The translations under genes and the position numbers were made by a program. From Apiospora phragmitis (lineage: Eukaryota > Ascomycota > Sordariomycetes > Amphisphaeriales > Apiosporaceae), in the NCBI GenBank assembly GCA_038363925.1, contig JAQQWL010000001.1:1736001-1800000 (forward strand): 64,000 bases of DNA, written 5' to 3'. Within the stretch, counting starts at the first letter, position 1. Each line of letters opens with the position of its first letter. Below, piece by piece: positions 9,323-20,432 of the stretch. The notes beneath the pieces are model-generated. The model was given only the letters and a program-made list of their open reading frames with translations, was not told where the DNA came from and made no database searches.

Positions 9323-10597
9323 ATGGATGGCATCAAGGCTCCAAAAGCCATTGCCTTCGATTTGGACAATACTCTGTTCGACCATTATCATTCCTTGCGA
9401 TGCGCCATCACGGCCATCCGGAGCAGGTTCCCCGAATTGGCCAGCAGGACGCCTGATGAGCTTATCACCAAATACAATGCTGCTCTCCAAAGCGTATACG
9501 ATACCTACCTTGGGGAGGAGATCACATACGAGCAAGCGGATTTGAAGAAGGTCCAGACATTCTTCACAGACCTGGGCCTGGCAGAACCGAGTCTCGAACA
9601 AGTCAAAGGGTTTCGAGCTGTTTACAAGCCAGCATACAGGGAAGCCCGCAGCGCGACTCCTGGCAGTGTCGAGACCTTATCGAGACTTCGTGCGAACGGT
9701 TATTCTCTAGCCATCCTGACAAATGGCCAAACGGAAGACCAGACAGCGAAAGCCGAGGCTATAGGAGTTCGTCATCTCGTGCATCACCTCATCACTTCAG
9801 AAGAAGTTGGGCATACCAAGCCAGATCCTCGCATATTCGACTATGTTCTGGATCGCTTAGGCACAAACCCTGGTTCTACATACATGGTCGGCGATTCTCC
9901 TAGCTCAGATATCAAGGGAGCATTGGATGTGGGCATGCGCCCCGTACTGTATTCCCCTTTAGCCCAAGTCTCTGAACGTGTCCTGTTTGAGCAAAAAGCC
10001 CCAGTGGTTCACCATATGAGCCAGCTTTTGGGTCTCTTGGGTATAACAGACCCTCAGTTCGAGCCCCGATTCCAATCTGACAGCGACAATCTAACCATTG
10101 AAGGGTTGGGCTTTGACCTTATCACTGAACCACGTCACTGTCTACGTATCTCCAAAGACACTGCAAGGTTCATCGCCACCAATATTGGCAAAACTCTCGT
10201 GGCTGCTTCGGACAAAAGGCACATAGTATCAATGACCTTTTCCTCTGAGATCATCAGGACGGTCGCAAAGAGTGCAGCCCCAATTGACGAAGGAAAGATT
10301 CACATTACGTTTTCTGGGAAACATGACACAGAATCGGTCACCCCTGCTCTGTATCAGATTGAAGAAAGGGAGCATAGTGTTCTCGTCAGATATCAACAGT
10401 TGTCACTCAATATTGAACCTGGATGTGGGGACATCTTGAGAAGAGTTGCAACTCTACTACAAGCCCACTTCAACGATCTCATGAGAGACTACCCAAGAGC
10501 AGCAGTTCGAAACCTCCGTTGTGCCATGTTGGTTCTTGCTGGGATGGGGGGCGTAGAAATGGATACGGTTGTTACGGGCGAGGGGATTGATGAATAG
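9323..10597 (+). CDS. HAD-superfamily hydrolase with a C-terminal extension of unknown function
   Basis: 424-aa intronless protein. ATG 9323 is used because the upstream in-frame codons start only from GTG. Residues 1 to about 235 are a complete HAD phosphatase. Motif I is FDLDNTLFD, motif II LAILTNGQ, motif III Lys in HTKPDPRIF, and motif IV GDSPSSDIKGA. A helical cap lies between motifs I and II. This resembles YjjG/N-acylneuraminate-9-phosphatase-type enzymes, which act on small phosphorylated metabolites. Residues about 240-424 (FQSDSDNLTIEGLGFDLITE to the end) have no motif I recognise, yet read as a clean globular sequence. That nearly doubles the usual 230-250-residue length. Its neighbours give no pathway clue. 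Confidence 0.8.
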   Translation: MDGIKAPKAIAFDLDNTLFDHYHSLRCAITAIRSRFPELASRTPDELITKYNAALQSVYDTYLGEEITYEQADLKKVQTFFTDLGLAEPSLEQVKGFRAVYKPAYREARSATPGSVETLSRLRANGYSLAILTNGQTEDQTAKAEAIGVRHLVHHLITSEEVGHTKPDPRIFDYVLDRLGTNPGSTYMVGDSPSSDIKGALDVGMRPVLYSPLAQVSERVLFEQKAPVVHHMSQLLGLLGITDPQFEPRFQSDSDNLTIEGLGFDLITEPRHCLRISKDTARFIATNIGKTLVAASDKRHIVSMTFSSEIIRTVAKSAAPIDEGKIHITFSGKHDTESVTPALYQIEEREHSVLVRYQQLSLNIEPGCGDILRRVATLLQAHFNDLMRDYPRAAVRNLRCAMLVLAGMGGVEMDTVVTGEGIDE

Positions 10598-11427
10598 GAC
10601 ATCAACCGACAATGTCTCAATCTGTTTATGCCCCTTAATTAGGCTGGTTAGCAGCGGCTGGGTCCAAGTCAATGAACAAGCCAAAAGCGCAGAATCCACT
10701 TTGACCCAAACTGGTCTTGTTAGACAGACGGCAGTCTAAGCAAGTTCGGGTTTTCAGGTGCTTCGTTGAAGTGCTGGTGTGTTCGCCCCCAAGCTGGCAG
10801 AGAGAGTGCAGTACACAACGAGTAACTGTTTTGAGGCTGTCGCATCTGGGAGGATTCGGTGAAGAATGCCGACAAGGTCAACGGAGGCCGGGTTGCAGTG
10901 CGCCGGGAATTCAGGATCGCCAAGAGCACCTCGAACACAGCTACGACACCCGATGTGCCCCAGACAGCTAGTGACTACAGCACACCACATCCAGACAGGA
11001 GCAGTTTTGTGAGACACCAAGGAAGTCCACAAATAATGAGCTATTCATGGGCATAATGTAGTCAAAGCCCAAGTATGCAGTGAACAGGGGTGTTGGTTTT
11101 GTCTCAGGCTATATATATGGTGTGCAACTACATGTCCCACAAATCGATGCGTTTTCAGAAACAATATATTCTGCAACCGCCACGTGAGAACAATGGATTT
11201 GTCCCCGAAATCGCTTTCACCTCGGTGGTGAGGACAATGGAACTGTTCGACCTATACCTCAATATAGAACGGAAGGGAGGTGATTATAAAACGGTAGAAA
11301 GAGCCCTTTCTTCCGGAGCAAAGCCTCAATCGGCAACAAACCGCCACTGACAACTTGAATCCCTTCTAGCCCGAAATGGATACACAGAAACGTTTTTGTT
11401 CTTCGGTAGACAAATACGACGGGCAAT
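10598..11427. other. Intergenic stretch, no supported gene
   Basis: Short frames at 10859-11056 and 11090-11350 show no domain and no splice logic I can support. Confidence 0.4.
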
Positions 11428-11931
11428 ATGTGCCAGTTTCAGATTACCTATTATGTTTGCGGTACCCCATGTGTCGAGGGAAGCTAGTATAAGCTTTGTT
11501 CCAAGCGACCCGGCTGCAAAAAGGAACTGCTCCCCTACGAGTGGAACACCGATTGCCCGGAGTTGGTGACAGCAATGAAGTCCGCGTGGAACCATCGGCG
11601 CGCCGCCGAAGACGAGTGCTTCGCCTGAAGCCCCGACCTCTGGATGCTCTTGCCCAGGTGTTGTGACAAGCTCGACGAAGAGCGGTTCAATGACATGTGT
11701 CTCAACTGTAGGACCCCCGCGGAGGTCGAGCTGGGCAAGCCCTATAGGTGCAGCCGGGAGTGCCGGAAGCGGATACCCTTGCTGGACACACAGGATCCGC
11801 AGACGAAGTTTGACGACTTCGTCACAGAGTACTGGCCCGTGGCGTACAGGACCCGGTACGAGCGGCAGAGGGACGAGAGGAAGTTGCCCAGGGAAGTCTG
11901 TGGATGGGCGTCATCGTTTACTGGCCGCTAG
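11428..11931 (+). pseudogene. Cys-rich protein gene with two in-frame nonsense codons
   Basis: One frame of 168 codons runs from ATG 11428 to TAG 11931. It reads as a coherent Cys-rich protein: CQFQITYYVCG near the start, CSKRPGCKKELLPYEWN, CCDKLDEERFNDMCLNC and YRCSRECRKRIPL, closing with RKLPREVCGWASS. The frame is interrupted at codon 20 (TAG, 11485-11487) and codon 67 (TGA, 11626-11628), with clean homology-like sequence on both sides of each. The TAG could come from CAG by the C-to-T change typical of RIP at CA sites; the TGA does not fit that pattern as well. The paired CxxC-like spacing suggests metal binding, but no named family is claimed. Confidence 0.65.
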
Positions 11932-12194
11932 ACTACGCCAGGGGTATGGTGGATGGTGGGAGTGCGGGAGTACGTAAGAGCCGCTGTGACGGTAGGATCG
12001 TTCACCGTTGGTGTACATCGTCTCATATCGTAGCCTTTTATTCATAGCCTTTGTTAAGTCCTTTACACAATCTGTATATTTGTCCCCATGTGACGGTCTG
12101 AAGGTTGAATATCAACCCCCTGCTGCCATCATCGACAATAAGTGCCTCGAGAATAAAGGGACCAACCCCCGTGCCAAGGCTTCTTAGTCAACTC

Positions 12195-12489
12195 TCACTT
12201 ATTGATTCCTTTGCCGGATCCTTTGTCCAGGCCCTTGGCGACGGCATTGACAGTTCCACCGACTGGGTTGCTCTTGCCGCCCAGGAAGTCGGCTACGTCG
12301 CCGGTGATGGCACCAGCCAGACCGACCGACCGCTTCACTGGGTTTAGAGAACCATGCTTCTTCCTTTAGTACGTGGTGTCAGTTTGGGTAACTCCAAAGC
12401 GGATTCTACTAGGATGGTGTCCACCGATGCACATACTTTTGAGGATCGTTCTGGTCAGAGGATGTGGTGCTCGGTGGTGCGCCCGCCAT
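12195..12489 (-). CDS. 73-aa small conserved-looking fungal protein
   Basis: Two exons: 12489-12437 and 12363-12195, with a 73-bp intron (12364-12436, GTATGT donor, AAAG acceptor). Spliced length is 222 nt, an exact multiple of three. The start MAGAPPSTTSSDQNDP is polar. Exon 2 is Gly/Lys-rich with the pattern NPVKRSVGLAGAITGDV, then NPVGGTVNAVAKGLDK. This is reminiscent of small fungal proteins with repeated VGG/NPVG segments. The function is unknown. The good splice sites, phase match and amino-acid bias are the evidence. Confidence 0.65.
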
Positions 12490-13079
12490 ATTGATGAAGG
12501 GTAAGAAATTCTGATAGTAGATAAGGATTTCAGGAATGGTTGAGTTGGCAATCAGTTACTGCGATGGTGATTTTGTTAGTGAGTGAAAACATTGTAAATT
12601 CACCGCCCTGATATACTTCTAAACGAGTATCCCGAAAAGTCGTGATGACGAAATGCCTCTCAAGCACGGAGGAAGCGCTGACTGACGTTTCTGCTCACAA
12701 TCGCTGTTTCACGTAATCGGCTCTCTTTGCTGTGTTTTACTACCATCGGTCCAAACTGCAACTGTTATTTACAGTCTGGGTTCAAATGCGGGACAAGGAC
12801 AAGCTTCTAGGATTTTGGCAGCTTACAGGATCGGAGTTTTGGACCACGTTTCGTCCCAAACGTATTACGGAAAAAGAAGAGCGTTGCGAGAGAGGGGTCG
12901 GGCCACTGACGTCTTGTTTGAGCTGTGAAGTTCAATCAAGCTTTGACCCCGAAACTCTGTATCAGAAATAGAACCGAAAACGGGACTAGATGTCTTTTGG
13001 TACGTCATTATCTGTGCGGGATTCTGGCCAAGTTGCCTTCGCAATGGCTTTCTCCTAGGAAGTTAAAAAAGAGGGAGGT
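12490..13079. other. Intergenic stretch before the AT-rich island
   Basis: Normal base composition up to about 13,070, then an abrupt switch to AT-rich sequence. No gene is supported. Confidence 0.5.
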
Positions 13080-14631
13080 ATTACCTAGCAACGTTATATA
13101 TCTTAATACGTATTTATTACGGCTCTATGTAAGTAATCTATATATTATAGCTCGTGCACCTACAGATTATATTTGAAATAATGTTTAATTAATTTACGCT
13201 TTAAACTTTTATAATTAATTCGCGATTAGTTTTTATTTTATATTAAGTTTTTAATTTTTTTAAAACTTTTTATTTAATAACGCGTTATTAGGTTTTTTTA
13301 ATCAATAATGCGTAATTATTTTATATTTATTTCTTAATAGTTTAATATTATTGTTATATTATATTTATTTATTAATAGTTTAATATTATTATTATTTTAT
13401 ATTTATTTATTAATAGTTTAATAATATTATTATTTTAGTTATACTTAATTTATATAAGACTTTCACTTTATTTTAATATTAATATAATAATATAAAACTC
13501 TTTTTAATACTTTATTAATAACGATAGTTAATAGCTTAACTTTATTGCCGCGGTTTATTATTTTTATTTTAAAGGCTAAGTTTTATTCGAAATTAAAGGT
13601 AAGCTCGAAGTTTTCGCCGTTTTTATAAAGTTATAAAATAATTAACTTTTTAATAGTTTTAAATTAGTATTAAAATAAGCGAGAATATAAAAAAAGCTTA
13701 ATTAATAAAGATTAAATTATTAAAAATTTAAGCCGTTATTTACCTTTTTAAATTATATAATATTAAAACGATTCTCGATTTTAAAAACTAATTAATAAGT
13801 TTATTAATATTAATAACCTTTTTATAAAATAAAAAAACTTTAAAAGCTAACGATAATAAATTATTTTTTAAGTTATAAATTAAAAAGTATTATTATAATA
13901 TTAAATAAATTAAGCTTATTATATTATTTATAATTAAAGAGATTAATACTTATAAGAATAAGCTTAATTACTTATATTACTAAAAACGATATGTTTTATA
14001 TAAACTAATAATATTAATCTTTTAACGTTTTATTAAAAAAATAATTTAGGTATATAACTTTATTAATTTATAAAAAACTATTAAATTTATTTTATTAAAC
14101 TTATAAATAAATAATACATATTAATTTAAATTCCTTAAAGTTTATTAATTTTAAACGAAAGAAAATAAGAGGAATAACGGGAAAGTTTTTTAATTTATAT
14201 TTAAAATTAATAAATACTTTTAAAATATTATTATTTATTAAGTTAACTTTTTTATTAATAATAAATATAGAAGATAAAATAAAATTTATAATAAATTAAA
14301 TAAAAGCCTTTATTACTTAAACTTTATATTTTTTTTTAAAAAACATTTCATTTTATTAATAAAGTAATAATATTATTGATTTATAAAAATTAATAAAATT
14401 TTATTATTTAAAATTTATTTAAAAGTAATATAAGTATTATTATAAGTATAAACTTTATTTAATATATAATAAACTTAAATATAATTTAAAAAACCACTTT
14501 AAGTTTAATAACTACGATAATAATTAAGGATAATTATAAAGTTATAATAATAATAAAAGTGTTGAAATTAGCGGGTTAACCCCTTACGAGGTAGTACTTA
14601 AAGTATAAAATTAAATAAAAATAATCGTTTA

Positions 14632-16492
14632 ATGTATCCCATAAACGAATATCCTATACAAACGAATGTCCCATTTTTTTATACCTTTTTTAATAAAATA
14701 TAAATTAATTTTATTATAACGTATTTAAAATATTAAAATTAATTAGAATTTTTATTTTTAGATATTTCTATATTATTCTAATAAGTACGCGTATTATACC
14801 CGGGCTTTCCGTAGATTCTATAGCGTTATAAATATATCCTAAATATCCTCGTATAATTACTCCTCCGACGCGATTTGTTTTATAATTATTTATTAATATC
14901 CCTTTAAAACTATAAATCTTTTCTAGCTTATATACGAAATAATCTTTTATTTTATAGCCGTTTCTTTTTTATACGGCGGCGCCGGCTAAATATCTTATTT
15001 ACTTTTCGAAATATTACGTTCTTACTTTTTAAAAGAGTAATTCGGTATATAATATACGTTATAACCTTTATAATTTAATTAAAATTAATTAAAATAAATA
15101 TTAAAAAATTATTTTAATACCGTATGATACGGTTTCGAACGTATTCGGTTTAAGATTAAATTTTAATCGGGTTATTTAAAGTTTTTAATTCTTAAGGAAA
15201 AAGTAAATTAAAAAACGTCCCGGAAGTATTAAAATACGTAGCTTTATATTTAATTATAAAATAATATATTCCGGATTATACGGAATAAGTCTTATTTTTT
15301 AAAAGCCTCTTTATATATTCGAAACGATAAAAATTATTTAAAACGTTTTTAAAAACGTTAATAAGAAATTCTTTTTTAAAATATAAATAATATACGCCTA
15401 TATAAAATATTTAATTTCTTTTCCGTATACCCTTTTTAATATATAAAAATAGCCGATATTAAAAAATTAAAGCTTATATAATAAATAAGAAAGTATATAA
15501 AGTATAATAATCGAGTTCTTTTTTATAATAAAGCTTGAAAGTTATCGAGTAATAATTTTCGTAGCCGTTTAAGATTAAAAAATAATAACAACCCTTCGTA
15601 TAAAACTTAGTATATTAATTAAAATATCGAATCTAGTCCTCGTTTTTTTTATTTGTAGTTTAGCTATTTCTAATAATTACGATCACTTAATCTTTTGGTA
15701 ACAAACTGTTTTCGTATTAAAAAAAGAGGTACGTTTTCTCGGTAAAAATAATATACGGAGGGATAGCGTAACCGTATAATCTGACGCCTTAAATAATTAT
15801 AACTTATTCCTAATTCCTTTATTATATTACCCTAGGTTTTCCGTATCGATTAAAAGTAGTTACGACTATTTTGAACAAGATTTAACCTATAAAAAAGCTG
15901 GTCTCGTTAAAATTATAAATATCCTCCTTTTAAATCCCGTATTTATAAATTATATTCCGTACGAAAATAAATTACGCGTAATACGCGTCGGAATCTTTAT
16001 AAAGAATTCTTTAATAATTAATTCTTCGGTTAAAACGCGTCCGGAGGTCTGGTTATTATTGTATAAAATTAAAAGCCTAATTAGTACCGACGCGTCCCGC
16101 GTCGCGTAAACTAAGTAATCGATTCGTTATATTTTTTATACTACTTAGCCGGGGAAAAAACGATCGCGTATTTAAATTAATAATATATTAAACAATCGTA
16201 TTTTTTTTAAAATTTAAAAGCTTTCGAAAATTTATAAATATTTCGTATCGTATAGGTTAATTATTTCGTTTACGTTATAAAGTTTTTAATAAAACGTAAT
16301 AAATTAATATAGCCTTTTATACGTTTAAAATTAAATCTTTTTAAAACGCTTAAAGCGTTAAAATTATATTACTCTTTTTTTAAAGTTATAACATTTTCGG
16401 ACGTAAAAAAATATAAAAAAAGGTTAAGGCTATAAGGAAATTTGTAAAAATGGGATATTCGCTTGTATAGGACATTCGCTTATAGGATACGT
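14632..16492 (-). mobile_element. RIP-degraded Fot1/pogo-type element, copy 1
   Basis: 1,861 bp with terminal inverted repeats of about 50 bp (ATGTATCCCATAAACGAATA inward; the right end is the reverse complement with RIP-type differences) and TA on both sides (14630-14631, 16493-16494). The minus strand holds a relic of the DDE_1 core around 15,901-15,930, EDIYNFNETSF, matching the NFDETGF-like first catalytic motif of fungal pogo transposases. It is nearly the same length as copy 2 (1,860 bp) and lies in inverted orientation to it. Confidence 0.85.
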
Positions 16493-16494
16493 TA

Positions 16495-17914
16495 ATTATT
16501 TTTAAAGCTTTTACTTAATAGCGTAGTGGTTAATTTAAGCGCACTATAATAAAAGGTTATATTAATAATAGAGGTTATAATTAAAAATAAAGCTATAAAT
16601 ATTAATTATATATAATATATTTTATAAAACTGTAAAAGATAAATTAAAATTCTAGTTATTAAAACTATTATATTAATATTATCGCTAGTTATTTTAATTA
16701 TAATACTTTAAATTATAATAATCTCTTTTTAACTACTTTATTAATATTATAATTACTTATTTAAGTTTTAAATTAAATAAATAATTAAAAACTTTTTTAA
16801 ACTAATATAATAATAATATAATAATAATATAAGCTATAATAAGAATTAGTTTTAATAACATTACTATATATATTAAATATTTGAAAATAATTAATGCTTT
16901 TTTAAAACGCGCAAAGAATAAATATAAGAAAAGTATTATAATATTAATAAAAATAAGCTTATAATATGTTATATTATTTAATTTATTTATTAATAATTTA
17001 AATTAGCATATAACTAATATAATAATTAATTTAAACTGTTTAAAATTTACTTTTATAAATATATCTTTTATATTTAATAATAATTTAATATTATATATTT
17101 TTAAAACTTTAATACGCTTTTTTATAATTACTAATCTTATTAACACGGCGAGTTATACTATATATTATATAGAAACTTATTTATAATTTAAATATTAATT
17201 ACATATAAGTTAAAGATAAAATTAAATACTTATATATATTATTTATATAATAAAATTAATAGTATATATAAAATATTACGTTATAATTAAATAGTATAAT
17301 ATTAAAAGTAATAATTATTTATTAATAAAAATAATCGAAATTTATAATAAAGTTAAGTATAAATAACTTTTTATTAAAGGTATTAATTAAAGATTAATAG
17401 AAAAACTTAATTAAAAACTTAGTTTTAATATTTAAAAAAATATCTATATAAATTAATATAATTTAAATATTATGAAATATTAATAAAAGCGTTAAAAACT
17501 TAATAATAAAAATAATAATATCGATAAGCTTTTTATTATAACTTAGCTTAACTATACGACTTAAACTTACTTTAAACACGGCTTTATAATACCTCGAAAT
17601 ATATACGAGACCTAATATAAATTAGCCTTACCTAGTGAGCGCTTATAACCTATTAACGATAACGGACCTACTCGCCGAGAACACGATAACGGTTATTAGG
17701 GGAAGGATATAAGACTAAATAACGACGATAGTATTAGGCGACTATATAAACTAGGCAGCTAGGTCTAGATAATTAAAACGATACGGCTAGAGATATATAG
17801 TTAAGTTAGGTTACGTAATAGATTTAAAGATTTAAGAGAGATTAATAAATTTAATGCGAGAAAAGATTTAAAAGATTTAAATAAATTTATAAAATTAATA
17901 AAAGAGAAATAAGA
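16495..17914. repeat. AT-rich spacer between two inverted pogo relics
   Basis: Unassigned RIP-mutated sequence. A less AT-rich patch at about 17,560-17,800 contains a TATATAAACT box-like stretch and could be an LTR or promoter remnant. No partner was found. Confidence 0.4.
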
Positions 17915-17916
17915 TA

Positions 17917-19776
17917 ACGTATCCTATAAGCGAATATCTTATATAAGCGAATGTCCTATTTTTATAAATTTCCTTATAGCTTTAATTTTTTTTTATATTC
18001 TTTTATATCTGAAAATGTTATAACTTTAAAAAAAGAGTAATATAATTTTAACGTTTTAAGCGTTTTAAAAAGATTTAATTTTAAACGTATAAAAAGCTAT
18101 ATTAATTTATTATGTTTTATTAAAAACTTTATAATATAAATAAAATAATTAACCTATATAACGCGAAATATTTATAAATTTTCGAAAGCTTTTAAATTTT
18201 AAAAAAAATATGATTATTCGATATATTATTAATTTAAATATGTGATCGTTTTTTCCCCGGTTAAGTAATATAAAAGATATAACGAATTAATTATTTAGTT
18301 TACGCGACGTGAGACGCGTCGACGTTAATTAGGCTTTTAATTTCGTATAATAATAATTAGACCTCCGGACGCGTTTTAACCGAAGAATTAATTATTAAAA
18401 AGTCTTTTATAAAAATCTTAACGCGTATTACGCGTAGTTTAGCTTTATATAGAATATAATTTATAAATATAGGATTTAAAAAGAGGATATTTATAATTTC
18501 GATAAAACCGGTTTTTTTATAAGCTAAATCTCGTTCGAAATAATCGTAACTACCTCCGATTAATACGGAAAGTTTAAAATAATATAGTAAAGGAATTAAA
18601 AATAAGTTATAATTATTTAAGGCGTTAAATTATACGGTTACGTTATTTCTTTATATATTATTTTTATCGGGAAAACGTACTTCTTTTTTTAATACGAAAA
18701 TAACTTATTACCGAAAGATTAAGTAATTATAATTACTAAAAATAATTAAATTACGAATAAAAAAAGCGAGGACTAAATTCGATATTTTAATTAATATATT
18801 AGGTTTTATACGAAGGGTTATTATCGCCTTTTAATCTTAAACGGCTACGAAAGCTACTACTTAATAACTTTTAAGCTTTATTATAAAAAAAACTTAATTA
18901 TTATACTTTATATATTTTTTTATTCGTCGTATAAGCTTTAACCTTTTAATATCGGCTGTTTTCGTATATTAAAAAAGGCGTACGGGAAAGAAATTAAATG
19001 TTTTATACGGGCGTATATTATTTATATTTTAAAGGAAAACTTCTTATTAATGTTTTTAAAAGCGTTCTAGGCGATTTTTATCGTTTCGAATATATAAGGA
19101 AGCTTTTAAAAAATAAGACTCGTTTCGTATAATCCGGAATATATTATTTTATAATTAGATATAAAGTTATATATTTTAATACTTTTAAAGATATTTTTTA
19201 ACCTATTTTTTTCTTTAATAATTAAAAACTTTAAATAACTCGATTAAAACTTAATTTTACACCGAATACGTTTAAAACCGTATTATATAATATTAAAATA
19301 GTTTTTTAACGTTTATTTTAATTAGTTTTAATTAAATTATAAAAATTATAACATATATTATATATTAAGTTACTTTTTTAAAAAGTAAGAACGCGATATT
19401 TCGAAAAGTAAATAAGATATTTAGCCGGCGCCGCCGTATAAAAAAAACGGCTATAAAATAAAGAATTATTTTATATATAAATTAAAAAAGATTTATAATT
19501 TTAAAAGGACGTTAATAAATAGTTATAAAACGAATCGCGTTGGAAGAGTAATTGTATAAGGACGTTTAAAATACGCTTATAACGCTATAGAATCTGCGGA
19601 AAGCCCGGGTATAATACGCGTACTTATTAGAATAATATAGAAGTATTTAAAGATAAGAATTCCGATTAATTTTAATATTTTAAATACGTTATAATAAAAT
19701 TAACTTATATTTTATTAAAAGGGGTGTAAAAAAATGGGATATTCGCTTATATAAGATATTCGCTTATAAGATACGT
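17917..19776 (+). mobile_element. RIP-degraded Fot1/pogo-type element, copy 2
   Basis: 1,860 bp with TA flanks (17915-17916, 19777-19778) and terminal repeats beginning ACGTATCCTATAAGCGAATA. The plus strand encodes the catalytic relic EDIYNFDKTGF at 18,483-18,515, followed by a degraded but alignable stretch with stops. It is the inverted counterpart of copy 1. Differences between the two look like C/T and G/A changes. Confidence 0.85.
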
Positions 19777-20079
19777 TATATAATAACGAATATTTTTTAT
19801 ATATTTTATATTAATATTTCTTATTTTATTAATTAATTTAAATATTAATTTAATTTATTAGTAAAATAAATAAATTTCATAATTATATTATATAAGTATT
19901 TATATTTAAATAGTTTTATTATTATATGACGATTTAGATTATTATTATTTATTATATTAATAAATTGTTTTTTTATTACGCGATTAAATACTTTTTTATA
20001 CTATTAATATAAATTTAAATAATATTTAACGTGGTTTACTATTATTTCGCTTATATTATTATTTAATTTTGTTTTAATA

Positions 20080-20430
20080 TTTTTTAATACTTTTTATAAG
20101 TATATTTAATAATAACGTTTTAAATTAATTAAAATTACGTTTTATTTAATTCGTTATTTAATTTTATATATTATAAATATATTTGCGTATTATAACGCCT
20201 GCCGCTCGTCGCGCGCCTTTTTAATAAATTATTATTTACGCTTTTATTAGTCGCTAAACGCTTTTTTTTTACTTTATTATCTTATAACGCTTAAGATTCT
20301 TTAATATTAAAGGCTCTTTTAAGTTAAACTCGCGATTTTTTAACTCTTTAATATTAAAAAGCTAAATCAACCTTTTTTAAAGTACGTATTCGATCTTTTA
20401 TAAAGGTTATTTTATATATAATTATATATA
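20080..20430 (+). repeat. Fragment of the second pogo-type family
   Basis: Resembles the start region of the element at 20,433 (shared TTAATTAAAATTAC and GCGTATTAT blocks with similar downstream spacing). It is diverged and lacks its end. Boundaries are approximate. Confidence 0.5.
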
Positions 20431-20432
20431 TA

